This document shows, in pieces, positions 1 to 7,893 of a stretch of 42,057 nt of DNA; positions within the stretch are counted from its first letter, which is position 1, and each line of letters opens with the position of its first letter. Made by a program: the position numbers and the translations under genes. The notes below the pieces were generated by a model. The model did no database searches. It was not told where the DNA came from and saw nothing but the letters and a program-made list of their open reading frames with translations. Source of the DNA: Sphingobacteriia bacterium (GTDB lineage: Bacteria; Bacteroidota; Bacteroidia; Bacteroidales; UBA7960); NCBI GenBank assembly GCA_011390785.1, contig JAABRR010000035.1:1-42057 (forward strand), given 5' to 3'.

Positions 1-2
1 TT

Positions 3-323
3 CAAATGACTACTGCTTCCACCCCTCTTGAATCGAAAAGAAGTGCTACCGCCGCCTACACTTCAGGCTATAATGATGGAGTACCTGGTTTGCATCCTGG
101 CCATACACCTTACTGGAATATGAATGACTGGGCACCCGGAATGATTATGGGGCGCCCTTCCTGGATGGCATCGCATGGTTTTCCCCAAAAGGAAGAATGG
201 CCTGTTGCAGAATTGTTTTTCAATACAGATTATGTTTGGTCGCACACCGAATTTACTCCGCAACAAACTCTACGAGGTAAATTTGCCCTTTACACATACC
301 TTTATGGATTAACATTAAGATAA
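3..323 (+). CDS. 3' end of an unidentified protein (partial at window edge)
   Basis: The frame is open from the first bases of the window to a TAA at 321-323. The first in-frame ATG at position 6 is therefore probably internal, and the true start lies outside. The readable part is about 106 residues, rich in aromatics (Trp, Tyr, Phe), with no signal peptide or membrane segment. It ends in a compact segment, LRGKFALYTYLYGLTLR. The dense Trp/Tyr content and the position just before a sugar symporter would fit the C-terminus of a carbohydrate-active enzyme, but I do not recognise the family and assign no function. A hairpin at 464-499 follows, so the gene probably ends its own transcript before the symporter gene. 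Confidence is high that this is coding and low on role. Confidence 0.6.
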   Translation, partial: QMTTASTPLESKRSATAAYTSGYNDGVPGLHPGHTPYWNMNDWAPGMIMGRPSWMASHGFPQKEEWPVAELFFNTDYVWSHTEFTPQQTLRGKFALYTYLYGLTLR

Positions 324-463
324 CAAAAAATATTACCTGCCTTTAACCCGGTAAGAGAAGGTTATATACCCATACCCATATCAGAAATAAACTTAAGCCT
401 TTGAGTACTAAAACAAAACCCCGGCTACTAATAAATATATTAACATAAAAGACTATTTTTGAT

Positions 464-499
464 GGAAAATCCGGTTTACAGTCAAATCCGGATTTTTCC
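464..499 (+). terminator. Hairpin downstream of the first gene
   Basis: GGAAAATCCGG (464-474) pairs with CCGGATTTTTCC (488-499), allowing one bulged T. The descending arm itself contains a run of five T. It lies 140 bases past the stop at 323 and 37 bases before the symporter start. This fits a weak intrinsic terminator; a role in the symporter leader is the alternative. Confidence 0.45.
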
Positions 500-535
500 C
501 TGTTAAACAAGTATTCAATTAACAAACCCGATCTG

Positions 536-1945
536 ATGGAAAGAAATGCTCCCATGTTATCTTTTAAAGAGAAAGTAGCCTATGGTTTTGGCGACCTTGC
601 TTCTGTGCTTTATTGGCAAACCTTTATGCTATACATCATCTATTTTTATACTGATGTATTTGTGATCCCGGCAGCAGCGGCGGCTACCATGTTTCTCATT
701 ACCCGAATATTCGATGGAATAAATGACCCAATAATGGGTATGATTGCCGACCGCACCACCTCCCGGTGGGGAAAATTCAGGCCTTACCTTCTCTGGCTAA
801 GTGTTCCATTTGCTATATCCGGGGTGCTGGTATTTACCACACCTGATTTTAGTGAAACCGGCAAAATCATTTGGGCATATTCTACCTTTATTCTGATTAT
901 GGTTCTTTATACGGCAATCAATATTCCCTATACAGCCTTACTGGGAGTTATTTCGCCCAATTCTCACGACCGCACATCGGTATCATCCATGAAATTTATC
1001 TTTGCTTTTGGTGCAGGTATTATCGTTTCAGCTACTTTACTGCCAATGACCAAATGGCTGGGTGGTGGTAATGAGCAGCAGGGTTGGCAATATTCTTTTA
1101 TGGTTTATGGTGTTGCAGCCGTTGCTTTTTTCCTGATCGCCTTTGCAGGCACCCGAGAAAGAGTGTTGCCACCTTCATCACAAAAATCTTCGATTAAACA
1201 AGACATCTGGGAACTCATTACCAATAAACCCTGGCTTATACTTTTGGCTACAACCATTAGTTTTATTCTCTTTGTTGCTATCAGAAGCAGTGTAACAGCA
1301 CACTATTTTAAATATTTTATTGGTGAGAAAACCATCACTCTTCCTTTTATTAAGGAAGCAACATATAGTTTTGAAGCAATTGTTTCGGCTTACAATACGG
1401 TAGGACAACTTTCTTCCCTTCTTGGAGTTATTGTCGTTTTATGGGTTTCCAAATTACTGGGTAAACGCAATACATTTATCATATTTTTTGTGATTTCGAT
1501 TATCAGCATAGGTTCTATCTATTTTGTAAGTGCAGAACAAATCGGATTAATTTTCTTCCTGCAAATAACAGGATCACTAACAGGAGGGCCTTTAAGTGTA
1601 CTTTTATGGGCCATGTATGCAGATACTGCAGATTATGGCGAATGGAAAAGAGGCCGCAGAACCACAGGGCTTGTTTTTTCAGCATCTACCATGTCGCAAA
1701 AATTTGGTTGGGCCATCGGAGCTTTTATAACTTTAAATCTGATGGCCGGAATCGGGTTCCAGCCCAACGAAGTGCAATCGGCAGAGAGTTTACGAGGATT
1801 ATTACTATTGTTTACAGTAATTCCTGCCATTACAGGAATTATTGCCTTGTTGATTTATCTGATTTACCCCTTAACCGATCTCAAAGTAAAACAAATAACT
1901 GACGAACTCCAAAAAAGAAGAAACGATGAAGAAAATAAGATTTAA
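536..1945 (+). CDS. GPH-family sugar:cation symporter (MFS superfamily)
   Basis: This is a 469-residue integral membrane protein with about 12 hydrophobic segments. The N-terminal LSFKEKVAYGFGDLAS, the following YFYTDVF, and the loop DGINDPIMGMIADRT...WGKFRPYLLW are hallmarks of the glycoside-pentoside-hexuronide:cation symporters (MelB, XynP, UidB relatives). These import sugars or glycosides with Na+ or H+ across the inner membrane. Length matches the family. A second ATG at 554 would give MLSFKEKV, closer to typical family N-termini, so the start may be 18 bases downstream. The 3' end overlaps the next gene by 20 bases, which implies co-translation with the DUF1080/PHP lipoprotein. Substrate cannot be read; a mono- or disaccharide, possibly a uronic acid, is the family expectation. 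Confidence 0.88.
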   Translation: MERNAPMLSFKEKVAYGFGDLASVLYWQTFMLYIIYFYTDVFVIPAAAAATMFLITRIFDGINDPIMGMIADRTTSRWGKFRPYLLWLSVPFAISGVLVFTTPDFSETGKIIWAYSTFILIMVLYTAINIPYTALLGVISPNSHDRTSVSSMKFIFAFGAGIIVSATLLPMTKWLGGGNEQQGWQYSFMVYGVAAVAFFLIAFAGTRERVLPPSSQKSSIKQDIWELITNKPWLILLATTISFILFVAIRSSVTAHYFKYFIGEKTITLPFIKEATYSFEAIVSAYNTVGQLSSLLGVIVVLWVSKLLGKRNTFIIFFVISIISIGSIYFVSAEQIGLIFFLQITGSLTGGPLSVLLWAMYADTADYGEWKRGRRTTGLVFSASTMSQKFGWAIGAFITLNLMAGIGFQPNEVQSAESLRGLLLLFTVIPAITGIIALLIYLIYPLTDLKVKQITDELQKRRNDEENKI

Positions 1946-3398
1946 TCAGTGCAAGATTCACCTTAAAGCAGCTATTGGCTTAATCGCAATAATAGCAATG
2001 CTTACTGGTTGTAATTATTTGAATAAGGAAACTGAAAAAGTGCTCTTTAATGGTAATGATCTTTCAGGTTGGGTAGAAATTAATCCAGCAACCTTCTTTG
2101 TTGAGCAAAGCACTATAAATGCAACGGAAATACCGGGTTCTTTATATTATATAGGTGAAGATGAAGATGATCCGAAATTCAAGAATTTTGAATTTTCAGC
2201 GGAAATAAAAACAACCAATGGGTCAGTTGCCAGTGTTGGTTTTCATACTTCAAACACACCTGGTGAGGAAAAGGGCTATCTGGTACAAATACTCAATACA
2301 GATAATCATGGCCTTAACTTTAGAAAAACCGGAAGTTTACTAGGCATTCGGGATGTTTACAAAAGTGTGGCACCAGATAATGAATGGTTTACACTAAAAA
2401 TAGACGTTGAAGGAAAACGGATAAAAGTTTTCGTAAACGATATCCAAACAGTAGATTATACCGAGCCTGATGAACTTTTTAGAGAAGCACAATATGCAGA
2501 TCGTAAACTATCTTCCGGAACCTTTGCCATTCATAGTTTGGGTAGTGGTATTTCCATCAAAAACATTAGGGTAAAAACATTGCCCGACAAGCTGGAAGCT
2601 GAACCGGCCACTGACTATTTCACGAAAGAAAAGCAGCAAATGGTAAACACACTGATTGAAAAAGGCTACCCGGTTATTGATTATCATATACATATGAAAG
2701 GTGGCGTTATGCTGGAAGACATTCTTGACAAATCGAGAAGAACAGGGATTTTCTGCAGCGTTGCTCCCAATTGCGGTGTAGGCTTTCCGGTGGATACCAA
2801 CGAAAAGCTGGAAAATTTTTACAATGAATACAAAGATGTACCCATTTTTCTTGCTATGCAGGCCGAAGGTCGAGAATGGGTAACTACCTTCGAAAAAGAA
2901 TCTATTGCCAAATACGATTATGTATTTACAGATGCTATGACTTTTAGCGATCGCCAGGGAAACCGTATGCAAATCTGGAAAGACGAACAGGTTAACATAA
3001 CTGATCCACAAGACTTTATGGAACTTCTGGTGGAAACCATCGAAGATGTACTCGATAATGAAAAAATAGACATTTATGTAAATGCTACCTTTTTACCTAC
3101 TGTTATTGCCGGTGAATACAATGAGTTGTGGACCCCTGAAAGGATGGACCGTGTGGTGGATGCCCTTGCGCGAAACGATATTGCCCTGGAAATAAGTGCA
3201 AGGTATAAAATCCCGGGTTCGGCATTCATAAAAAAGGCAAAGGACCAAGGTGTAAAATTCACTTTTGGCACTAATAATGGCGATCAGGATTTCGCCAATC
3301 TTGATTATTGTCTTGCCATGATAGATGAATGTAACCTGCAACCTTCAGATTTTTTCTTACCCAGGGCCCATGGGCAAAAACCTGTTCAGGTAAAATAA
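1926..3398 (+). CDS. Lipoprotein fusing a DUF1080 (3-keto-disaccharide hydrolase-like) domain to a PHP-like domain
   Basis: This is a 490-residue exported lipoprotein with lipobox LTGC and the lipidated Cys at about residue 29. Residues ~38-217 read as DUF1080: VLFNGNDLSGW at the start, a jelly-roll with GYLVQILNT in the middle, and GSGISIKNIRVK at the end. The family includes 3-keto-disaccharide hydrolases and laminin-G-like glycan binders. Residues ~245-485 look like a PHP/amidohydrolase-type metal enzyme: IDYHIHMKG near 252 supplies an HxH motif, and ALEISARYKIPG and KFTFGTNNGD resemble late PHP strands. The gene overlaps the symporter stop by 20 bases, so the two are surely co-expressed. 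A role in periplasmic or surface processing of an oxidised or unusual sugar is inferred. The fusion is uncommon in my experience, and the PHP assignment is less certain than DUF1080. Confidence 0.8.
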   Translation: MKKIRFNQCKIHLKAAIGLIAIIAMLTGCNYLNKETEKVLFNGNDLSGWVEINPATFFVEQSTINATEIPGSLYYIGEDEDDPKFKNFEFSAEIKTTNGSVASVGFHTSNTPGEEKGYLVQILNTDNHGLNFRKTGSLLGIRDVYKSVAPDNEWFTLKIDVEGKRIKVFVNDIQTVDYTEPDELFREAQYADRKLSSGTFAIHSLGSGISIKNIRVKTLPDKLEAEPATDYFTKEKQQMVNTLIEKGYPVIDYHIHMKGGVMLEDILDKSRRTGIFCSVAPNCGVGFPVDTNEKLENFYNEYKDVPIFLAMQAEGREWVTTFEKESIAKYDYVFTDAMTFSDRQGNRMQIWKDEQVNITDPQDFMELLVETIEDVLDNEKIDIYVNATFLPTVIAGEYNELWTPERMDRVVDALARNDIALEISARYKIPGSAFIKKAKDQGVKFTFGTNNGDQDFANLDYCLAMIDECNLQPSDFFLPRAHGQKPVQVK

Positions 3399-3569
3399 GG
3401 GCAAGTGAAAGTTCTGCAATTTTTAAAAAAATTCATCTGACAGATACAAGTAGCAGAGCAGTGAAGATATTTACAACCTGCCAATTAGCCCAATAGCTGC
3501 AGCACAGGAATAATATTGGAATCAAAGTTAGACGAAAATCAATAGAGTATTTCTAAATTACAGGAAAAC

Positions 3570-3607
3570 AAAAAATCAGGATTCCATAATGGAATACCGG
3601 ATTTTTC
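3570..3607. terminator. Bidirectional intrinsic terminator between convergent genes
   Basis: A long hairpin is centred on ATTCCA-taa-TGGAAT (3581-3592). It extends outwards as AAAAATC.GG on the left and CCGGATTTTT on the right, with one mismatch and one bulge. A and T runs flank both sides, so it can act in both directions. It ends the symporter operon (stop 3398) and the T9SS enzyme gene (stop 3732). The rest of the 333-base gap (3399-3731) is AT-rich and shows no gene. Confidence 0.7.
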
Positions 3608-3731
3608 GACTTCACAATCTAACCAAACCAATCAAATTAATCACTTAATCAAAACCAAAACAAAATTTATTTTATTTAATCATATATCTATTCTTAAAAA
3701 AATCATTGACTTGTTAATAATTCAATGATTT

Positions 3732-6700
3732 TTAATGACTTACCTGAAATTTACCTTGCGATACTTTGCCTGAAGGATCAATAAGGCGAATCATAAACAA
3801 CCCGTCAACAAAATTCGTTGTATCAATTTCATATCCATCTACAAGCTTTCTGCGTAGAACCAATCTGCCATTAAGGTCAAAAATCTCAATTACTGATTGT
3901 TGGTTAACATCTTCTGACAAATGCAAAATATCACTGGCAGGATTTGGGTAAACAAAGGCCATAGAATTATTCCAATCATCATCAACCGATACATCACAAT
4001 CTGTACCCTGGTTAATAATTTCAATAGCCACTGTATCAGCAACAAAGGGGTTATCAGCTGCCCTTACAATCACTTTCACCAATCCATCATCGCCGCATTC
4101 TCCCGAACCCCGAACCCTAAGGCGGGGTTGAGTAAAAAACTGAATAAGTTCAGCATTGGCAGTGTTTTCAATTACATCGAACCAGGTATCGTCGTTGAAT
4201 GCTTCCGCAGGATAAACGTAGCCATAAATATTTTCTGTACCTCTGTTTACATCAATAAGCCTGTCGCCATCGGTATATACATCTATGCTATCGGGTAATA
4301 TCCTGTCGTAGTAACCGTGGGGCAGCTGTGTGTACTCCGGATCAGTGCCCTGTGCTGCCAATATTACCATGGCATGTTTGGGGATGTTTACCAGCATGCC
4401 ATTTACCAGGCTAACTTCCACAGAATCGATATTGGTTTCGAAAGAGGCAAAATTATCGTTCCACAAAGTATAGAGAGTAGCCTGCGTTGAAAAAGTAATA
4501 TCTTCGGGCAATTGCACCTGAACCGTATAGTCGTCAGTAAAATCGCGATTGACAAACAGAATTGAAAAGTCTTCTCCCCTGTTGTAGGCATAGCCACCCA
4601 CAGGCGAAAGAGCTAATGTTTGCCCGTTGCTATTGGTAATAATATTGTTGGTTTCAAATTCGGTTTCCAGCACATGCCCCTTGCCAAAACGATTGAAAAA
4701 CTTGCCCATGAAGTACAAAGGCAGGCGCTTGTAATTCTCTGCCGGCCGCGTAATACGCCATTGCCCGCCCGTAAGATGGAAAATAGTGGGTACAATGGAA
4801 CCATATCGCATGCTTGCGGCAAAATAATCAGTCATAATAACAGCCTGTCCAAAACGACCATTAAAGGATGAAGTGGTCATGTTGGATTCGTAGAGATAGA
4901 ATGTTTTCAACGACCCCGTCAATTTCACCATTTCCTGGGCGGTAAGTTCAAAACCCTGTAGCGTATATTGAAGCAGATCAACTCCATTTTTAAAATAATC
5001 GAGTTCACTTTCGCCGGCAGCTACTTCCGGGTCATAATTCAGGTTTCCACCCAAATATCCTGATACGGCCAGGCAATCGCCACGACCATCATCGCCGGTA
5101 AGCACACGGGTATTGATATTGTAACTGCTTGAAGGGTGCGGATAACGTCCGCTGTAAGTAAGTATTACCTTATCGGGATCGTAGTAAGGAGATGTTTTAA
5201 TCAGATCGATCATATCTCTTACCCATTGTGCATAATTCTCATAATTGGCACCTATTTCAGCATCGTGAGAAGCACCACCCCACACTTCGTTACCAAATTC
5301 AAGTATCACCCCTTTGCTATCAGGTAAAAGAGGATCAGCAAATCCTTCAGATGCCCTGATGGCTCCACCGGGACTATCTTCCGGGCCGTTTAAATATTCC
5401 ATTAGTCGCAAAAATGTGGTTGGTTCTGTTATGTAGTCTAACCCATTCTGTACACCAACGGTAAGGGCAAAGAAAGCACCTATTTCGTTGGCATGCGCCA
5501 TCATTCGGGCGTAGGTGTTGTTATTCGATGGGCTGGTACCTGTTGAGCCTGAGAAAGAACGGCTGTTGGCTGTAATGGCTCCCCAGCGCACAGCACCCGA
5601 TCCAAACTCTTCCACCAGGTTCTTTATTTCCTGATTATTGGGATAGTTTCCATTCTCGTAAGGGACATTCAGGCCAATGCCTTCGTTCCATGAAATATTT
5701 CGGTTGTGAACAATCAATCTTCCCCGGTTTTCGCCCAAACCATCATCCATTGGATCAAAGTCTGTTGTTGCAACATTGAATGCTTCACTCAATGCTGATG
5801 GATTAAAGCTGGTATCGAACGCACGAAGGGTAATTTCGTAACTGGTAGAAGGCTGCAACCCACGAATAATAACAGTTTCATCAAAAATATAATCTTCCGC
5901 ATTGTATAATTCGCCATCTATATAGATGTTATAGGCAATAACCTCGGTTTGTGCATCAACAGCCCCACTCCACTCTATTTCCAGAGCCAGGCCGGTTGCC
6001 TTGATCAGATTCAGTTCGGTAGGCGGTGAGGGCGGCAGGTCATCTGTGGCAAATGTTTGAAAAGAAGTTGTTTCACTCACGAATGATTCATTGCCCAATG
6101 CGTCAACCGCTGTGGCCACAACAAAATAGTTCGTTTCCGGAACCAAATTCGAGATCCGGATCTCCGGGAAGCTGAGTAATTGATCATTTGCCCTTATTCC
6201 GTCCAGATACACATTATATCCTGAAACATTCCTGTTATCTTGAGAGGGCAGGAAGGTAATACCAGCCCGGGTTGTAGAAACCCATTCAGCAACTGGAATT
6301 CCGGGTGCGGTAGGTTTTTCTGTATCGTAGGTATGTCTCAGATAATCATCAGGAATAAACTGAGTTTCAATACCCGGACCTTCCCATAAAATCCCGCCAA
6401 TGGTTGTATGTATTATCCACTGGGTGGCATAAAAGGCATAAACCTGCCCGGCAACAAGTTCAACAGCAATAGATCGTTTGCGATTGTTGCCAATATCTTC
6501 ACCTACGTTTGGACTGTTTGAACCATTGTAGAGAATGTTCTGCATGTTGGTGTAGGAAGAATTCCCACTTATCCAGAATCCAAACCGATCTGCAGATTCC
6601 ATAACAATATGATAAGTACCCGTTGTAGGCGGAACAAGATACCCACGGTAAAAAGCAGTATAAAAATCATGACCCGTGCAAGGGGGTGATGTTTGACAAT

Positions 6701-7214
6701 CTAAATTTACGGTAAGGGGGATATTATCGTAATTAAGATGATCATAAGGCCCGGCTCCGCTATCAATAATGGTATCAAAAATCGGGGGGCTGCTGGCAGG
6801 TACGTTTTCCTGCCAGAAAACCATATCATGGATTTCAAAGTTCAACCCAAAATTATCGTAATTAACAACATGTATGATCATATCCCGTTGCTGGTTAACT
6901 TCCCCATCATCAAAAGTCACCGTTAGATCAACCTGCCCGGTTACCCCTTTTTCGGCAACATCGATCTGCGCAAATGTTTGCCCTTCGGTATAAAAAATAT
7001 CGGTAATTTCCAGCAGGCTTTCATCTGATGATTGGGCTGTAACATTTGGAATTCCGTTAAACACAGCAGGATTAACTCCAATCAGAACCTGATTGGAACC
7101 CGATCCGGCATATACCAATAAAGAATCCTGCAAGGGATCATCGGGCCCTGTTTGTCCAATTACAAAAAAGATAGTGATGATCGCAAAAATAAAAGATGTA
7201 AATATTTTTTTCAT
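3732..7214 (-). CDS. T9SS-secreted multidomain protein with PA14-like, FN3 and putative clan GH-A glycoside hydrolase domains
   Basis: Taking the ATG at 7214 gives 1160 residues and a clean signal peptide (MKKIFTSFIFAIITIFFVIG). An upstream in-frame ATG at 7262 only adds 16 unlikely residues. Order: an Ig-like stretch (~25-115), a PA14-like sandwich (~120-295), two fibronectin III domains (~300-388 and ~392-485), a catalytic-looking region (~495-890), a C-terminal beta-sandwich (~900-985) and a type A T9SS sorting domain (~1085-1160, starting FVYPNPAS). In the catalytic region ILEFGNEVWG places Glu643 and FYLYESN places Glu776. The spacing of 133 residues suits the acid/base and nucleophile of a clan GH-A barrel, with arabinofuranosidase-like architecture. 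Exact family is unknown. It lies downstream of SusC, SusD and a lipoprotein, so it probably supplies their oligosaccharides. A hairpin at 7333-7368 separates it from them. Confidence 0.75.
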   Translation of the reverse strand: MKKIFTSFIFAIITIFFVIGQTGPDDPLQDSLLVYAGSGSNQVLIGVNPAVFNGIPNVTAQSSDESLLEITDIFYTEGQTFAQIDVAEKGVTGQVDLTVTFDDGEVNQQRDMIIHVVNYDNFGLNFEIHDMVFWQENVPASSPPIFDTIIDSGAGPYDHLNYDNIPLTVNLDCQTSPPCTGHDFYTAFYRGYLVPPTTGTYHIVMESADRFGFWISGNSSYTNMQNILYNGSNSPNVGEDIGNNRKRSIAVELVAGQVYAFYATQWIIHTTIGGILWEGPGIETQFIPDDYLRHTYDTEKPTAPGIPVAEWVSTTRAGITFLPSQDNRNVSGYNVYLDGIRANDQLLSFPEIRISNLVPETNYFVVATAVDALGNESFVSETTSFQTFATDDLPPSPPTELNLIKATGLALEIEWSGAVDAQTEVIAYNIYIDGELYNAEDYIFDETVIIRGLQPSTSYEITLRAFDTSFNPSALSEAFNVATTDFDPMDDGLGENRGRLIVHNRNISWNEGIGLNVPYENGNYPNNQEIKNLVEEFGSGAVRWGAITANSRSFSGSTGTSPSNNNTYARMMAHANEIGAFFALTVGVQNGLDYITEPTTFLRLMEYLNGPEDSPGGAIRASEGFADPLLPDSKGVILEFGNEVWGGASHDAEIGANYENYAQWVRDMIDLIKTSPYYDPDKVILTYSGRYPHPSSSYNINTRVLTGDDGRGDCLAVSGYLGGNLNYDPEVAAGESELDYFKNGVDLLQYTLQGFELTAQEMVKLTGSLKTFYLYESNMTTSSFNGRFGQAVIMTDYFAASMRYGSIVPTIFHLTGGQWRITRPAENYKRLPLYFMGKFFNRFGKGHVLETEFETNNIITNSNGQTLALSPVGGYAYNRGEDFSILFVNRDFTDDYTVQVQLPEDITFSTQATLYTLWNDNFASFETNIDSVEVSLVNGMLVNIPKHAMVILAAQGTDPEYTQLPHGYYDRILPDSIDVYTDGDRLIDVNRGTENIYGYVYPAEAFNDDTWFDVIENTANAELIQFFTQPRLRVRGSGECGDDGLVKVIVRAADNPFVADTVAIEIINQGTDCDVSVDDDWNNSMAFVYPNPASDILHLSEDVNQQSVIEIFDLNGRLVLRRKLVDGYEIDTTNFVDGLFMIRLIDPSGKVSQGKFQVSH

Positions 7215-7332
7215 GCCAATTAATTTAGTTGAACCGAGCCATGACAAAACTTTGACACGCACAGCTTGTCCCGTAATAAAAATGGGACGGATGATTACAA
7301 TTAGTGGTATAGTAAAATATGTATTCCGATAA

Positions 7333-7373
7333 AATTCGCAGGGATGAATGAATTCAACCCTGCGAATTATTTT
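7333..7373 (-). terminator. Hairpin between the lipoprotein gene and the T9SS enzyme gene
   Basis: AATTCGCAGGG (7333-7343) pairs perfectly with CCCTGCGAATT (7358-7368), an 11-bp stem. The loop contains the self-complementary TGAATTCA. It lies 16 bases past the stop of the minus-strand lipoprotein gene, and a short T run (ATTTTATC) follows on that strand. It probably ends or attenuates the susC-susD-lipoprotein transcript ahead of the enzyme gene. Confidence 0.6.
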
Positions 7374-7388
7374 AAATAACGGTTACTC

Positions 7389-7799
7389 TTATCTCTCCTG
7401 AGGTGCTAAAACATTAATGTCGATTGACTTTACATCCTGAAGATAATCTTCGGCCCAGTTACCTGAACTGGATGCCACCACAGTGAAAACAAAGGTGGTA
7501 TCATTGAGTATATTTACCGGATATCCTGTTATCTGAAGCGAATCTGCGTCAGTTGGAATGATCGTTCCTGTGCGGGTAGGATCACTGGCATCGTAAGTAC
7601 TTTCAAGATTATGTCCGCGGAAATAGACAAGAAATTCACCCTGAACATCATCGAGATAAATAGTAAATCCTTCACCTGCCATCAGGGTATTGTTTTCAAT
7701 GTTGGTTGTAAAATTTGCTGATGGCTCAAGAGCATCTTCCTTGTTGCAGGAAACAACAACAATGGCTATCATGAGTATGAGAAAAATTAATCTTTTCAT
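7389..7799 (-). CDS. Small surface lipoprotein of the SusC/SusD locus
   Basis: This is a 136-residue lipoprotein: signal MKRLIFLILMIAIVVVSC with the acceptor Cys at residue 18, followed by an acidic CNKEDALEPSANF linker. The remainder (~28-136) is rich in Thr, Asn, Asp and Val, with alternating beta strands (FTIYLDDVQGEFLVYFRG). This suggests one PKD- or Ig-like sandwich. It follows susD by 94 bases on the same strand, the slot usually filled by a SusE/SusF-like or other surface glycan-binding lipoprotein. Function as a glycan binder or structural partner is inferred from context. The sequence is too short for a confident family call; DUF5017-like proteins are an alternative. Confidence 0.75.
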   Translation of the reverse strand: MKRLIFLILMIAIVVVSCNKEDALEPSANFTTNIENNTLMAGEGFTIYLDDVQGEFLVYFRGHNLESTYDASDPTRTGTIIPTDADSLQITGYPVNILNDTTFVFTVVASSSGNWAEDYLQDVKSIDINVLAPQER

Positions 7800-7893
7800 T
7801 GTTTGATTGAGTTAAAGTTGATTAATGATTTATTATGTAGCAATAATTCTCCGTATGTGTAAGCTGGTTATGGTCAATATTTCCAACCAGCAA

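Noticed and set aside
2508-3011. 167-codon antisense frame opposite the DUF1080/PHP gene
   Set aside because: Fully inside a well-supported gene on the other strand, with no motif of its own.
7333-7368. Riboswitch in the leader of the T9SS enzyme gene
   Set aside because: A single simple hairpin placed just after the upstream stop is better explained as a terminator.
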